A DNA stretch of 64,000 bases from Deinococcus aerius (GCF_002897375.1 NZ_BFAG01000002.1:1-64000); one strand, 5' to 3'. Positions 26,861-36,472 are shown, numbered from the stretch's first letter. Program-made: numbers and translations. The notes: a model not told the origin generated them from the letters alone.

Positions 26861-27279
<419 letters not shown>

Positions 27280-27299
27280 GGCGCGGACTTCCACTTACG

Positions 27300-27326
27300 G
27301 GCGGCCCTTTCCCCCGAAGGGCCGCC
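27300..27326 (+). terminator. Intrinsic terminator
   Basis: Perfect 10-bp stem GGCGGCCCTT / AAGGGCCGCC, 7-base loop, then TGTTTGG. It closes the copA / SCGK-family block. Confidence 0.8.
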
Positions 27327-27329
27327 TGT

Positions 27330-27689
27330 TTGGCCGTGGAGGTCGGGCTCGGTGCTCACCCCACGGACAGGTACGCGCGCAGCACCCGGCGCGCCTTGAA
27401 CGTCACGTCGCCCGCGGTGGCCTCGCTCGTCGAGGCCAGGTGAAAGAGAGCGTGCGTGACCTCGACGCACACGGCGGCGACCTCAAGTTGCCGGCCGGCC
27501 GGTGTGGAGCACGGGCTGTCAGCAGCGCGAGCACGCGCCGCGCGAACTCGAGTGAAGGTGCGCGAGCACCCGAAACAACCCGCGGTGTTGGTGGTCCTCA
27601 CCGCCAGCGCCTTGAAAAAGGCGTCACTTCATTCCTCGGTGGAGCGGCCCTCGCCCGCGGCGAGACGCGGGCCCCGTGGCCTGCCCCCG
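27330..27689. other. Decayed region without an intact gene
   Basis: No supported gene. On the minus strand, about 27359-27500 encodes a helical piece (EVAAVCVEVTHALFHL, then KARRVLRAYL) that looks like the end of a lost protein, perhaps a regulator. It has no proper start. Confidence 0.4.
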
Positions 27690-28146
27690 CGTCCCTGGGG
27701 CTGCGGCTGTCCCTCCTGACCCTGTTCACCACCTTCGCCAACCCGCTCACCGAGGCGGGGGAGCTGATGGGTGACCTCGGGACGGCCCTTGGTGTGGCGG
27801 GCGTGCTGGTGCAGGCCGCCCTGCTGGCCGGCGTGGTGCTGTTCGTCGCTCGGCGCTGATGCTGCTCGTCCACGCCAACTACACCCTGCTCCCCGCGCTG
27901 ATCGTGACCGGCCTGCTCACGGACGGGGGGTACGCCTGGCTGCGCCCCTCGGCGGGGCGGGCGCACGCCGTTCAGGCCTTCGCCGCCCTGGTTCCGGCCA
28001 CCCTGTTCGTGCTCGTGCTGACCACCCTCGCCCTTACCGGCGTCCTAGACTGGAGCGTGACGCTGGTGGCGGGTGCCGTCACGCTCGCGGCCCTCACCGG
28101 ATGGCTGCTCGGCCTCGCCTTCCTTCCGTTCGCGCAGACCCCATGA
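27690..28146 (+). pseudogene. Remnant of a membrane protein in two frames
   Basis: About 27690-27859 encodes LRLSLLTLFTTFANPLTEAG and further hydrophobic helices, and stops at 27859. A second frame, starting with an overlapping ATG at 27859, continues with three more helices (NYTLLPALIVTGLLTDGG, LVPATLFVLVLTTLALTG). The two halves read like one multi-helix membrane protein whose middle is damaged and whose start is missing. The second half alone (95 residues) could still be made. I do not know the family's function. Confidence 0.5.
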
Positions 28147-28440
28147 CCGAACTCACCGTCGGCCCTGGACTCGCCTCACGGAATCTCGTGACCGCCTCGC
28201 CTTCCTGGGCCGTTCCCTGGGGCTGCGGGACCCGCAGCCCGTCACCGGATTCCGGCAGGTCGGCCTAGGGGACCGTGGCGGGAAACCCTGCTTCGTCCCC
28301 TCCGTGCTGATCCGGACGGGTGACGCTGCCCGGCGCCTGGAGGACATCGCCGCCGAGCTCGGGTGCTCTCCCGAGGACGGCGTGTACCGGCCCTTGAAGC
28401 TCCGCGAGAACGACCAGGAGGTGGCGGCCGTGCGGGTCCC
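28143..28440 (+). pseudogene. Broken third copy of the SCGKPAFALPY family
   Basis: It starts with MTELTVGPGLASRN, like copy 2, then needs a frame change near 28185 to continue as DRLAFLGRSLGL, GGKPCFVPSVL, RRLEDIAAELGC and VYRPLKLRENDQEVAAV. The conserved Cys of SCGK is lost (GGKPC). After AAV the homology stops, so the C-terminus is gone. It overlaps the stop of the previous remnant as ATGA, showing that the original genes were coupled. Confidence 0.75.
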
Positions 28441-28882
28441 GGGCGGGCCATTCCCGTCGCGGAAACGGCCCGCTGGCTTTCCAACCGGACAGTTCCTCAG
28501 CGCCGTTGGGGCCGAGGGTCCGCCCGGTGCCCGCCGTTGGGCTAGCGGGCGGCAAGGTTTTTGTCAGCCCGCACCGGTATGCTGCTGCGAGTCCATGATG
28601 GCTGCTCCTGTTCCGCACCGGCCCGGGGAGGCCCGCGCCCTGTCTGGCGGCTGGGGGCACGGGCTGACCCCTGGAGGTCATCCTGGCCTGCCCGGGGGCG
28701 GAAACACCCGATCTTTCCCCCGGAGTCAGGGCGGCCGTCCCGCGGCCTCTGGCCGGGCTGGGTGCTGGAGCAGGGTCCCGGGACGGGGGCCCGCGCGCTG
28801 CCCGACCTGCTCCGCGCCCCGGCCCCGGTGCCCCGTCAGCCCGCCTGAATTCGCCGAACACCGAAGCTGCCAGAGGTGAACT
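28441..28882. other. Gene-free stretch before the amidase
   Basis: No coding signal on either strand. A possible weak terminator (GCCCGC / GCGGGC at 28529-28550, then GGCAAGG and TTTTTG) is the only structure seen. It continues the decayed region to the left. Confidence 0.4.
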
Positions 28883-30694
28883 GTGCGCCCCAAGGATGTC
28901 ACGCCGAGACCTGCCGCCTGGACAACCCGGGCCGCCCTCTTCTCCCTGCTCTCCTGTGGGCTGCCCGGGGCCTGGGCAGCGCCGTCCAGTTCCTCGCCGC
29001 CCGTCCCTGTGGCCCGGGCGGCCCCCACCCCGCAGGACGTGACGCCCGGCACGGCCAGGGGCGCCGGCGTGACGTTCGGCCAGCCCCGCGCCAGCAGCGA
29101 CAGCGGCAAGACCCGCGTGGTGTTCGACCTCGGCCGGGGCGTGACGTACGGCCTCACCCCCACCGCCGGGGGACTGCGCGTCGACGTGGTCGGGGCGCGG
29201 GTGCTGCCCCAGACACGCGTGGGTCTGGGCCCCGGCGTCACGGGGTACCGGGCGTCCGGGCAACAGGTGCTGCTGGTCACGCCGTTCCCGCTCTCGCTTT
29301 CCGACGGGTGGCGGGCCAGCGAGGCGACGCTGGCGGGTGGGGGGCGTGTCCTGCTCCTGGACTTCGGGCCGACCCTGGTGGGGGGCGCGGGGGCGGGGCT
29401 CCGGGCGCGGGTCCGCCCCGCCCCTCCATCTGGGGGTCTCCCGCCGGGCACTCCCCAGAACGACCGGGTCACGTTAGCCGCCTCCTCCCGTCCGTCCAGC
29501 CCGGCGACGGCCCCAATACCCCTTCCGGCGGGCCTGCCGCCCAGCGACGTGGTGTCCGCCACCTCGCAGGTCACTCCGCCCGCCCCGCCTCCCCCCCTGC
29601 CCGGGCAGGAGGGCGGCCAGCCGAGCGCCCTCACGGGTCAGGCCCGGGGAGCGCGCCGGGTGGGCGCCGCGCTCGCCCCGCCCCGGCTGGGCCAAAACCC
29701 CGGCCTCACCCGCGTGGTGCTGGACCTGCCGCCGGGCACCCGCTACCGCCTGGTGCCCGGCAGGGTGGGCCTGCGCGTGGAGTTGACCGGGGTGAGCGCG
29801 CCCGCCCTCTCCGCGCAGAACGTGACGCCCGAGGTGCGGGCCTGGCGCTACGAGCCGGCCGGGGAGGGCGTGAGCGTGACGCTGGCCACCGCCGCGCCCC
29901 TGACCGAGCGCGGCGGCTGGCGGGCCCAGCTCGTGCCGCCACTGGACGGCTCGGACCACTCCCGGCTCGCCATCGACCTCTCCCCGGCTCTGGCGGACCT
30001 CACGCCGCTGCCCGCCCGGGAGCGGGTGCTGGCCGCCGTCCCCGCCACGCCCGTGTCCCCGGGGACGGCGATCCTGGCCCTGAGCACGAGCCTGGCCAAG
30101 CCGCGCGTCGTGATCGATCCCGGGCACGGCGGCCGCGACCCCGGGGGCGTCGGCGCGGTCGTCGAGAAGGAGGTGGCCCTGGACGTGGCCCGGCGGGTGC
30201 GTGACCTGCTGCGCGCGGCCGGGGTGGAGGTGGTGCTGACCCGCGAGACGGACCGCGAACTCGCGCCCGACAAGGCCGCCGACCTGAACAGGCGCGCGGC
30301 GCTGGGCACGCCCGGCACCCAGCTCTTCCTAAGCATCCACGTGAACGCCCTGCCCACGGCGAGCGCGCTGCGGGGCTACGGGGTGGAGACCTGGTGGAAC
30401 CGCAACCACCCGCTGTCGGGGCGCCTCGCGGCCCTGATCCAGCAGAACGTCACCGGGGTGACCGGCGCGTTCTCGCGGGGCCTGAAGAATGACCGTTCGC
30501 TGGCGGTGCTGCGGGGGAGCCGCATTCCTGCGGCGCTGATCGAGATCGGGTACACGAGTCACCCGGTCGACGGCCTGAACCTCCGGGACGGCCACTACCT
30601 CGACCGCATGGCGGTGGGCATCGCGCGGGGCATCCGGGAGGCCCTCGTGACCGGAATCACCGCGGGCGGAGCGGTGGGCGGCGCCGGGAAGTGA
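28883..30694 (+). CDS. amiC: Exported N-acetylmuramoyl-L-alanine amidase (Amidase_3)
   Basis: A 603-residue cell-wall hydrolase with a signal peptide (RAALFSLLSCGLPGAWA). Two AMIN-like beta domains follow (TRVVFDLGRGVTYGLTP near residue 80 and TRVVLDLPPGTRYRLVP near 275), joined by a Pro-rich linker. The C-terminal zinc amidase domain runs from about 410: VIDPGHGGRDPG (Zn His), VVEKEVALDVA (Zn Glu), SIHVNA (Zn His) and the catalytic Glu in ALIEIGYTSHP. It cuts the bond between MurNAc and the stem peptide. The GTG start follows agaggtgaact. It stands alone between a decayed region and the structured region before the 1221-aa gene. Confidence 0.93.
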   Translation: MRPKDVTPRPAAWTTRAALFSLLSCGLPGAWAAPSSSSPPVPVARAAPTPQDVTPGTARGAGVTFGQPRASSDSGKTRVVFDLGRGVTYGLTPTAGGLRVDVVGARVLPQTRVGLGPGVTGYRASGQQVLLVTPFPLSLSDGWRASEATLAGGGRVLLLDFGPTLVGGAGAGLRARVRPAPPSGGLPPGTPQNDRVTLAASSRPSSPATAPIPLPAGLPPSDVVSATSQVTPPAPPPPLPGQEGGQPSALTGQARGARRVGAALAPPRLGQNPGLTRVVLDLPPGTRYRLVPGRVGLRVELTGVSAPALSAQNVTPEVRAWRYEPAGEGVSVTLATAAPLTERGGWRAQLVPPLDGSDHSRLAIDLSPALADLTPLPARERVLAAVPATPVSPGTAILALSTSLAKPRVVIDPGHGGRDPGGVGAVVEKEVALDVARRVRDLLRAAGVEVVLTRETDRELAPDKAADLNRRAALGTPGTQLFLSIHVNALPTASALRGYGVETWWNRNHPLSGRLAALIQQNVTGVTGAFSRGLKNDRSLAVLRGSRIPAALIEIGYTSHPVDGLNLRDGHYLDRMAVGIARGIREALVTGITAGGAVGGAGK

Positions 30695-30951
30695 GGGGCG
30701 GGCACCCCCCGGGCTGGGCGCTGTGGCGTGACGAGGTGTTGGTGGGGCCCGGCACGTGCCCCGGGCGCCCGCTGCTCGTCATCCAGTCCCCCGGTTCCCG
30801 GCAGCCGTCCCCTCCGCGCCGTGTGGGACGCGAGGAGAGGCGCGGACGGTCGGAGGGGTGGCCGGGAGCCCGTGAGGCGGCCCTCCGCCGGGAGGCTGGC
30901 CTTCCGGCCCCCGCGTCGCCACTTCAGGGAGGGGCCGCATGTCTCAATTCC

Positions 30952-30982
30952 GGCAAATCTGTTGCGGCGCAACAGATTTGCC
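30952..30982. repeat. 31-base perfect palindrome
   Basis: Arms GGCAAATCTGTTGCG and CGCAACAGATTTGCC around a single G. It is AT-richer than its surroundings and sits 163 bases before the 1221-aa gene. It could be an operator for a dimeric regulator or a recombination/transposon scar. Confidence 0.8.
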
Positions 30983-31004
30983 CGACCGAAGGGAGAAGGA
31001 AAGA

Positions 31005-31073
31005 AAGCGTTCCGGTGGTGGAGTGGACGAACCGGTGCTCTCCCGGTTCGGTAACGGATTAACCGGAACGCTT
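31005..31073. repeat. Nested inverted repeats (69 bases)
   Basis: The outer arms AAGCGTTCCGGT (31005-31016) and ACCGGAACGCTT (31062-31073) are perfectly complementary over 12 bp. Inside them lies a second perfect 8-bp hairpin, CGAACCGG (31028-31035) and CCGGTTCG (31043-31050). Together they could form a folded RNA or a cruciform site just upstream of the 1221-aa gene. Confidence 0.7.
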
Positions 31074-31144
31074 ATCGGCGTCCGGCCCGGCACGCTCACC
31101 TTTCAGGGGGAGGCCTTCTGTTCTCCTCTGCTGAACCCAACACC

Positions 31145-34100
31145 ATGACGAACTGGAACACCTACAAAACAGAGCTGGCGCGGTTCTCGCCGCTGGAGTT
31201 GTTGCGGGGAGGCGCCGCCGCGCAGCTCCACCCCCGGAACGCTGGCCGGCTCCTGCGCCTGAGCGCCTTCACGCAAGCCGCCCTGTCCTTGCCGTCATCG
31301 GAGGATGGGCGCGTCCCTTCCCGGGAGGAGTTCCTCGGGCTGATCCAGACGGCGGGCGCCGTTTCGGGGTTCTCCCTCATGGAAGACCCCTCCGATAACG
31401 CCCCCACCGAGCACCTCGTCGTGCCGGCCGGGGACTTCGTGGTGTTTCCCGGCATCGAGGAGGAGGCCGTGCACAGCCTGGAGTTGCTGCTCACGGGCGC
31501 CTTGGAACTGCTCCGGCGGGGAGGCGGAACGCCGGAACTTCACCGCGCGGTCCGTTCCTGCCTGGCCCTCCTCACCCTGAGTGACGAGGTGTACCGCCGC
31601 GGCGCCGAGCACCTGACGGCGGGCGCCCATGAACACGGGGTGTATCTGCCCGACGACGAGGGCTTTCAGCGCCTCAAGGACGCCGTGACCTATACGGAGC
31701 TCGACCTCACCGGGGTGCTCACCGACCGCGGCCTCGACGTGGGTGACCTCGCGCCGTTCATCGTGGCCCAGGGCAGCGGCCCGGTCGGGGAACCCGGGCT
31801 GGACGGGGGTCTCCTCGCCCACCAGCCCCTGGTCGCCAGTGGGGACGCGTACGTCTTCTTTCCGGTCGGGCAGGTGTTGCGCGCGGCGCGTCACCTCCTG
31901 CTGACCCCCAACACCTTCACGGCGGCCCTTGAGGCCGTGTATTACGACCTCGCCTGGCGGGGCGTGCAGGTCTCGTTGCGGCGCATGGGCATCGTTCAGC
32001 CGCTGGTGGCGTTCGCGGGCGTCCATACTCCGCTCGTCCGCACCCGGGCCTTCGAGATTGACGGCGACAAGGTGCTGCATCTCGCGCTCGTCGGTGATCC
32101 CTTCCGCAACTATCGCCCGCACGAGCTGTTCGAGCCCTCCGACCTGAGTGCGCTGCAACCGCAGCTCGACGGAAGTTACGCGGCGTTGCAGGCGTTGCTC
32201 AGCGCCTTCCCCGAAGGGTCGCGTTCACAGGTCTTCTCGCTGGTCGTCTTCGAGGGCATCGGGAACGTGGCGCTGCTGCCCGCGCTCGGCGCCGAGACCG
32301 CCTATGCCCTGAGCGTGGGAGCCTCGGACCTGGAGATGATGTCGTACGACTTCGAGCGTGACCCGCTCGGCCTGCTGTATTTCGCGCAGGCGGTGGGTGA
32401 CCTGTATCGCCGCCACCGACTGGGCCTGGTCGGCACGCTCGACCTGTTCGACGCGTACCGGCGCCACGGGCACAGCTTCTACCTGTCCGATCACGCGCCG
32501 CCCACCGGGTTGTTCCTGATGCCGGGCGGCGCGGGCAACGTCCGCCGTGAGCGGCGCGCCGAGCTCGCCGCCCACGGCGTGCCGTACGGTCCGGTCTGGA
32601 CCCGGGTCACGAACTACCACCGTGATCCGGGCGTCGCCCTCTTCCAGTCGCTGGAGATGTTGCGCGGCGGCCTGATCAACCTGCTGGCCGAGGGAGACGC
32701 GCTGCGGATCTGGGTGGTGGCCCAGCACGAGGAGGCCCTGGACGTGAACCTGCCGCTGATCGCCGAGACGCTCGCGTTCTGGCTGTGGCAGCTCGCCCCC
32801 CACCTCGAAGAGGATCTGGCGGAGGCTGGACCGCACCTGTTGCGGGTCGTGATCCTGCCGGTCTCCACACTCCCCCCCGACCCGGAGGCGCCGCTGGCTG
32901 GCCTGCGCGTCCTGCCCGACCCTCGTGGCCGCTCGGTGCTGTTGCAGGTGGACGAGACGTTCACGGCCAACTTCACCACACCGGACAACCTTCCAGAGCG
33001 CACCCTGATGCGCAGGGTGCTGGGCGCCCTCGGGGAGGTCATGGTGGCCCACGGGCTCCTCAGCGCCTCACCCGACCTGGAGGCCGCCATCGCCCGCGTG
33101 ATGGGCGACCCGGCGAAGAAGAAGATCAGCGTGCTGCGCGACGTGCCGGTCCTGCTCGGGGGCGACGAGCTGCCGCGCGCGCGGGTCTTGCAGGAACACC
33201 AGGAGAGCCGCTCGCTCGACTTCCTTGCCAACGCCCTGGGGGCAGACTTTCCGGTGGGCACCCTCCGGGAGGGAGCCGATGCCCCCGCGCTCCTCAACGC
33301 CGCCGTGGGGAAGTTGTACGGGGAGTTCGTTCGCCTCGCGGGGACGCTCGACGCCGGCCGAGCCCTGCCGTACTTCGTGCGGCAGCACGAGGCGACGGTT
33401 CAGCAGACGGCCAGCCGCCAGTTCACGTTCGACTTCACCCGCCGCTGCTACGCTGGTCACCCCATCACGCAGCAACGCCTGCGTGAGGAGTACGGCCGCA
33501 ACAACCGCACGGCCATCGCGTCGCGGTTCGTGATCGAGTACCTGGCGGCGCAGCCACCGCAGGGGGAAGACGCGCCGACCCTGGAACTGTATGACCGCCT
33601 GATCGCGCTCGCCGCCCTCATCCACGCCTTCGGCACGAACAGCGACCTCGCCTTCCACCGGCTGGCGCACGTCACCGCCGAGATCCTGCCGTCCGGTCGC
33701 CTCGCCTCCGACCGGGGCGCGTACGAACCTGCGAGGACGGCCTTCGAGGCCAACATGTTCGACGACGTCACGCGCGAGTCCCTGAGCCTGGCCCGCTCGT
33801 ACCTCGGTGACCTCGCCCCAGGGGACGAGCTGCCGGACCGCGCTCTGTTGGACGCGGCTTTTGAGCGCGAGACCGGCTGGACGCTGGGGGACACGCTGGC
33901 ATTCCTCGACACCGTCAGCGCTCTTCCCGGGAGCGGGGTGCTCCCGCGGCAGATGCCCCTCCCCGACTTTCTCCGCACCCTCGCCCGGGCCCTGGGCTGG
34001 GACGAGGGCAAGGTGCGCGCGTTGCTGGACACGCTGAGCCTGACGCCGCGCCCCCACTTCCTGCGTCCGCCCAGGCCCTGGCGTCCCGAGGACGTCCAGC

Positions 34101-34810
34101 CGTGGCGCTTCAACCGCCGGCTGTCCTCCCTGCGCCGCCCGGTCCTCCTGCTGGAGGGCGAGGCCACCCCCCAGGTGGTGTGGGGACCCCGGGCCGCCGC
34201 GTCCGCCTCACACTACCTGCTGGACCTGCTGCACAGCGGGCGCTTCAAAGCGGACAGTGTGGAGTTGCGGCAACTCCTCGGGGAGGTCAACCGCAGCCGG
34301 GGGCGGGCCTTCAACCAGCAGGTGGCCGCCTTCCTGAGGGCCCTGGGCTTCTGGCATGTCCAGGAGCAGGCGAAGGTGTTCGGAAGGGTGCGCCTGCGGG
34401 ACGAGCACGGCCTCGACCTCGGCGACATCGACGTCTTCGTCGTGGACGACGTGCGGCGCAGGGTGTACTGCGTGGAGTGCAAGAACTTCGCGGTGGCGCG
34501 CACCGCCGCCGAGACCCACGCCCTCTTCGAGCGGCTGGAGCGCGGAACCGCGACGGAACGCTCCATCGTGGAGCGCCACGAGCGGCGCGTCCACCACGTG
34601 CGGCAGCATCTACCGGCCATCCTGGAACACTTCGGCCTCCCGCCGGGGGACTGGGAGGTCGAGGGCTTCATCGTCTTCAACCACGATTCCGTCGCCTACT
34701 CCCTTTCGAGCGCGGCTCTGCCCGTGCTGTCGTTCGAGCAGTTCGTCCGGCGAATGGAACATGGTGTGGTGAGGGGGGCAGCGTTGCCCGGAACCGGGGG
34801 CACGCCCTGA
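31145..34810 (+). CDS. Large unknown protein with a C-terminal PD-(D/E)XK nuclease domain
   Basis: A 1221-residue protein. Most of it (about 1-1040) matches no family that I can name; it is soluble, Leu-rich and mostly helical, with no Walker A motif. The last about 170 residues look like a restriction-type nuclease: a helix RGRAFNQQVAAFLRALGF, acidic strand LGDIDVFVVD (near 1092), then VYCVECKNF (ECK near 1110). This is the classic D...ExK core, close to NERD/Mrr-type nucleases. A helical tail with HERRVHHVRQHLPAIL follows. No partner gene is adjacent. No good ribosome site is seen before the ATG. A role in DNA or RNA defence is inferred from the nuclease and from the other solitary defence-like genes nearby. 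Confidence 0.75.
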   Translation: MTNWNTYKTELARFSPLELLRGGAAAQLHPRNAGRLLRLSAFTQAALSLPSSEDGRVPSREEFLGLIQTAGAVSGFSLMEDPSDNAPTEHLVVPAGDFVVFPGIEEEAVHSLELLLTGALELLRRGGGTPELHRAVRSCLALLTLSDEVYRRGAEHLTAGAHEHGVYLPDDEGFQRLKDAVTYTELDLTGVLTDRGLDVGDLAPFIVAQGSGPVGEPGLDGGLLAHQPLVASGDAYVFFPVGQVLRAARHLLLTPNTFTAALEAVYYDLAWRGVQVSLRRMGIVQPLVAFAGVHTPLVRTRAFEIDGDKVLHLALVGDPFRNYRPHELFEPSDLSALQPQLDGSYAALQALLSAFPEGSRSQVFSLVVFEGIGNVALLPALGAETAYALSVGASDLEMMSYDFERDPLGLLYFAQAVGDLYRRHRLGLVGTLDLFDAYRRHGHSFYLSDHAPPTGLFLMPGGAGNVRRERRAELAAHGVPYGPVWTRVTNYHRDPGVALFQSLEMLRGGLINLLAEGDALRIWVVAQHEEALDVNLPLIAETLAFWLWQLAPHLEEDLAEAGPHLLRVVILPVSTLPPDPEAPLAGLRVLPDPRGRSVLLQVDETFTANFTTPDNLPERTLMRRVLGALGEVMVAHGLLSASPDLEAAIARVMGDPAKKKISVLRDVPVLLGGDELPRARVLQEHQESRSLDFLANALGADFPVGTLREGADAPALLNAAVGKLYGEFVRLAGTLDAGRALPYFVRQHEATVQQTASRQFTFDFTRRCYAGHPITQQRLREEYGRNNRTAIASRFVIEYLAAQPPQGEDAPTLELYDRLIALAALIHAFGTNSDLAFHRLAHVTAEILPSGRLASDRGAYEPARTAFEANMFDDVTRESLSLARSYLGDLAPGDELPDRALLDAAFERETGWTLGDTLAFLDTVSALPGSGVLPRQMPLPDFLRTLARALGWDEGKVRALLDTLSLTPRPHFLRPPRPWRPEDVQPWRFNRRLSSLRRPVLLLEGEATPQVVWGPRAAASASHYLLDLLHSGRFKADSVELRQLLGEVNRSRGRAFNQQVAAFLRALGFWHVQEQAKVFGRVRLRDEHGLDLGDIDVFVVDDVRRRVYCVECKNFAVARTAAETHALFERLERGTATERSIVERHERRVHHVRQHLPAILEHFGLPPGDWEVEGFIVFNHDSVAYSLSSAALPVLSFEQFVRRMEHGVVRGAALPGTGGTP

Positions 34811-34943
34811 TCCGGCCAAGCGGCCCAGGGAGAGGGAACTTGGAACGTCTGGCCCTTCCACCCTTCGCGCTGCTGGCCTGCACATTGGGCGGGCGGCTCG
34901 GTCGCCGGGCCGCTCCGGACGGCGGGGTCGAACTGGGCCCGGC

Positions 34944-35711
34944 TCAGTACAGACTCAGCGGATTCACCGGCGTTCCCTGAACCGTCACGCGGTAGTCCAG
35001 GTGCGGGCCGGTGCTGTTCCCGGTGCTCCCCACCCGCGCGATCACCTGACCGGCGTCCACCCGCGTCCCCACCCGGGCGAGGTTGGCGCTGTTGTGGCTG
35101 TAGCGGGTCGTCATGCCGTCCCCGTGGTCGACGAGCAGCGTCCAGCCCCAGCCGCTCTGGGCGTCGAAGCGCGACTCGGTCACCACGCCCGGCCGCGCGG
35201 CCCGGATGGGCGTGCCGGTCGGGGCCGCCAGGTCCACGCTGGGGTGACGCTCCAGAAAGGGGGTGGTCAGGCGGCCCTGCACGGGCATGACGGCCGTCAC
35301 CCGGATGGACGCCGCGCGCACCGTGGGGGTGCCGGGCGCGCGCGTGACGGCCGGCTTGGCCGGCAGGAGGAGGCGCTGACCCACGCGCAGCGGCCGCTGG
35401 GGATCGAGGCCGGGGTTGGCCGCGAGCAGCGCCGCCAGGGTCGTGCCCTGGCGCTTCGCGATCAGGGAGAGCGTGTCCCCGCGCCGCACCGTCCACCCGC
35501 GGGCCGGGGAAACGGCGGGCAGGGTCAGGCGCGCCCCGGCCCGCAGGGTCCCCTGCCGCAGCCCGGGGTTGGCCTGGACCAGCGCCTGGACGGTGGTGCC
35601 GTGCCGCACCGCCAGCCGGGTGAGGGTGTCGCCGGGTTGCACGGTGACCGTGGCGGCCGCGGCGAGGCCGAGCCACGTCAGGGTGAGGGTCAGAAGAAAC
35701 TTGGCAGTCAT
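34944..35711 (-). CDS. Exported LysM-M23 cell-wall peptidase (copy 1)
   Basis: A 255-residue protein: signal peptide (LLTLTLTWLGLAAA), two LysM domains (VQPGDTLTRLAVRHGTTVQ and VRRGDTLSLIAKRQGTTLA), then an M23 domain (ERHPSVDLAAPTGTPIRA, VDHGDGMTTRYSHNSAN, VGSTGNSTGPHLDYRV). The zinc site normally uses HxxxD and HxH. Here the first motif is HPSVD, while the later segment has SHNS and HLDYR. LysM binds peptidoglycan and M23 cuts peptide cross-links. The promoter at 35723-35754 is of the TTTACA type, with the ATG 11 bases beyond the -10. A paralogue lies at 46999-48012. Confidence 0.9.
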   Translation of the reverse strand: MTAKFLLTLTLTWLGLAAAATVTVQPGDTLTRLAVRHGTTVQALVQANPGLRQGTLRAGARLTLPAVSPARGWTVRRGDTLSLIAKRQGTTLAALLAANPGLDPQRPLRVGQRLLLPAKPAVTRAPGTPTVRAASIRVTAVMPVQGRLTTPFLERHPSVDLAAPTGTPIRAARPGVVTESRFDAQSGWGWTLLVDHGDGMTTRYSHNSANLARVGTRVDAGQVIARVGSTGNSTGPHLDYRVTVQGTPVNPLSLY

Positions 35712-35722
35712 GAACGCCCGGC

Positions 35723-35754
35723 AGCTTGCCCCATAATTGTAAAGATGGCGTAAA
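35723..35754 (-). promoter_or_regulatory. Direct-repeat promoter module for LysM-M23 copy 1
   Basis: On the minus strand: TTTACG (35754-35749), five bases, TTTACA (35743-35738), nine bases, CAAGCT (35728-35723). The ATG follows after 11 bases. Confidence 0.75.
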
Positions 35755-35792
35755 GACGGGCCGGGGGCGCGCCGACCGGTTGGCGGAAAAGA

Positions 35793-35816
35793 ACCTGGCC
35801 CCGCTCGGGGCCAGGT
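35793..35816 (-). terminator. Intrinsic terminator of DUF305 copy 2
   Basis: Arms ACCTGGCCCCG / CGGGGCCAGGT around CT on the plus strand. Read on the minus strand the hairpin is followed by TCTTTTCC, a proper U-rich tail. Confidence 0.85.
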
Positions 35817-35831
35817 CTGGGGTGAGGGACG

Positions 35832-36434
35832 TTAAGCGCCGCGCTTGATCAGCCACTGGCGGAAGCTGTACATCTCCCCGGCCTGCGCGGTGACGATGTC
35901 GCGGGCCAGCTTGAGGACCCGGGCGTCGCTGCTCTTCTCCAGCGCCATCTGCGCCATGTCGATGGCCGAGGAGTGGTGGGGCAGCATGCCCTGCACGAAC
36001 GCCACGTCGGGATTCCTGGCCTTTTTCACCGCGTCGGCCATGCCGCTCATGCTGCTCTTCATCATGTTGGCCATGCGGGCGTCGCTGCCCCCGTAAGTCT
36101 TGAGCCACGTGTTCATCTGGGCGATCTCACGGTTCTGGTCCTTGATGATGGTGTTCGCCCAGGTCTTCACCGTCGTGTCCTTGCTCAGCGGCAGCACCGC
36201 CCGCGACATGTCCACGGCCATCTGATGGTGCGGAATCATCATGCTGAGGAACGCGCGGTCAAACGCCTTGCCCTGGAGCTTCTCCAGGCCGCTCATGTCC
36301 ATCTGCATGGTCATCCCGGACATGGTGTTGCCGGACATCTGGCTGTGGTCCATCCCGCCCATGCTGCCCTGGGCGAGGGCGAGTCCAGTGAGCAGGGCGG
36401 CCGTGCCGGCGATCAGAAGAGGGTTGCGCTTCAT
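35832..36434 (-). CDS. Exported DUF305 protein (copy 2)
   Basis: A 200-residue protein with a signal peptide (MKRNPLLIAGTAALLTGLALA), a Met-rich segment (MGGMDHSQMSGNTMSGM), then DUF305 with two His-His repeats: MMIPHHQMAVDMS and MLPHHSSAIDMA. It is probably an extracytoplasmic copper-linked protein. The promoter decides the start: the -10 box is at 36446-36441, so transcription should begin at about the ATG at 36434, not at the GTG two codons upstream, which touches the -10. A terminator lies at 35793-35816. Confidence 0.92.
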   Translation of the reverse strand: MKRNPLLIAGTAALLTGLALAQGSMGGMDHSQMSGNTMSGMTMQMDMSGLEKLQGKAFDRAFLSMMIPHHQMAVDMSRAVLPLSKDTTVKTWANTIIKDQNREIAQMNTWLKTYGGSDARMANMMKSSMSGMADAVKKARNPDVAFVQGMLPHHSSAIDMAQMALEKSSDARVLKLARDIVTAQAGEMYSFRQWLIKRGA

Positions 36435-36440
36435 GGCCAC

Positions 36441-36472
36441 AGGCTAGAGTGGGTGTGTAAAGTTCGTGTAAA
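36441..36472 (-). promoter_or_regulatory. Direct-repeat promoter module, leaderless, for DUF305 copy 2
   Basis: On the minus strand: TTTACA (36472-36467), five bases, TTTACA (36461-36456), nine bases, TAGCCT (36446-36441), then ATG after six bases. Both repeats are perfect. Confidence 0.85.

Noticed and set aside
30952..31073. Palindromes as plain transcription terminators of the amidase gene
   Set aside because: They start about 260 bases after the amidase stop, lack T-runs, and the nested design is more complex than a terminator needs.
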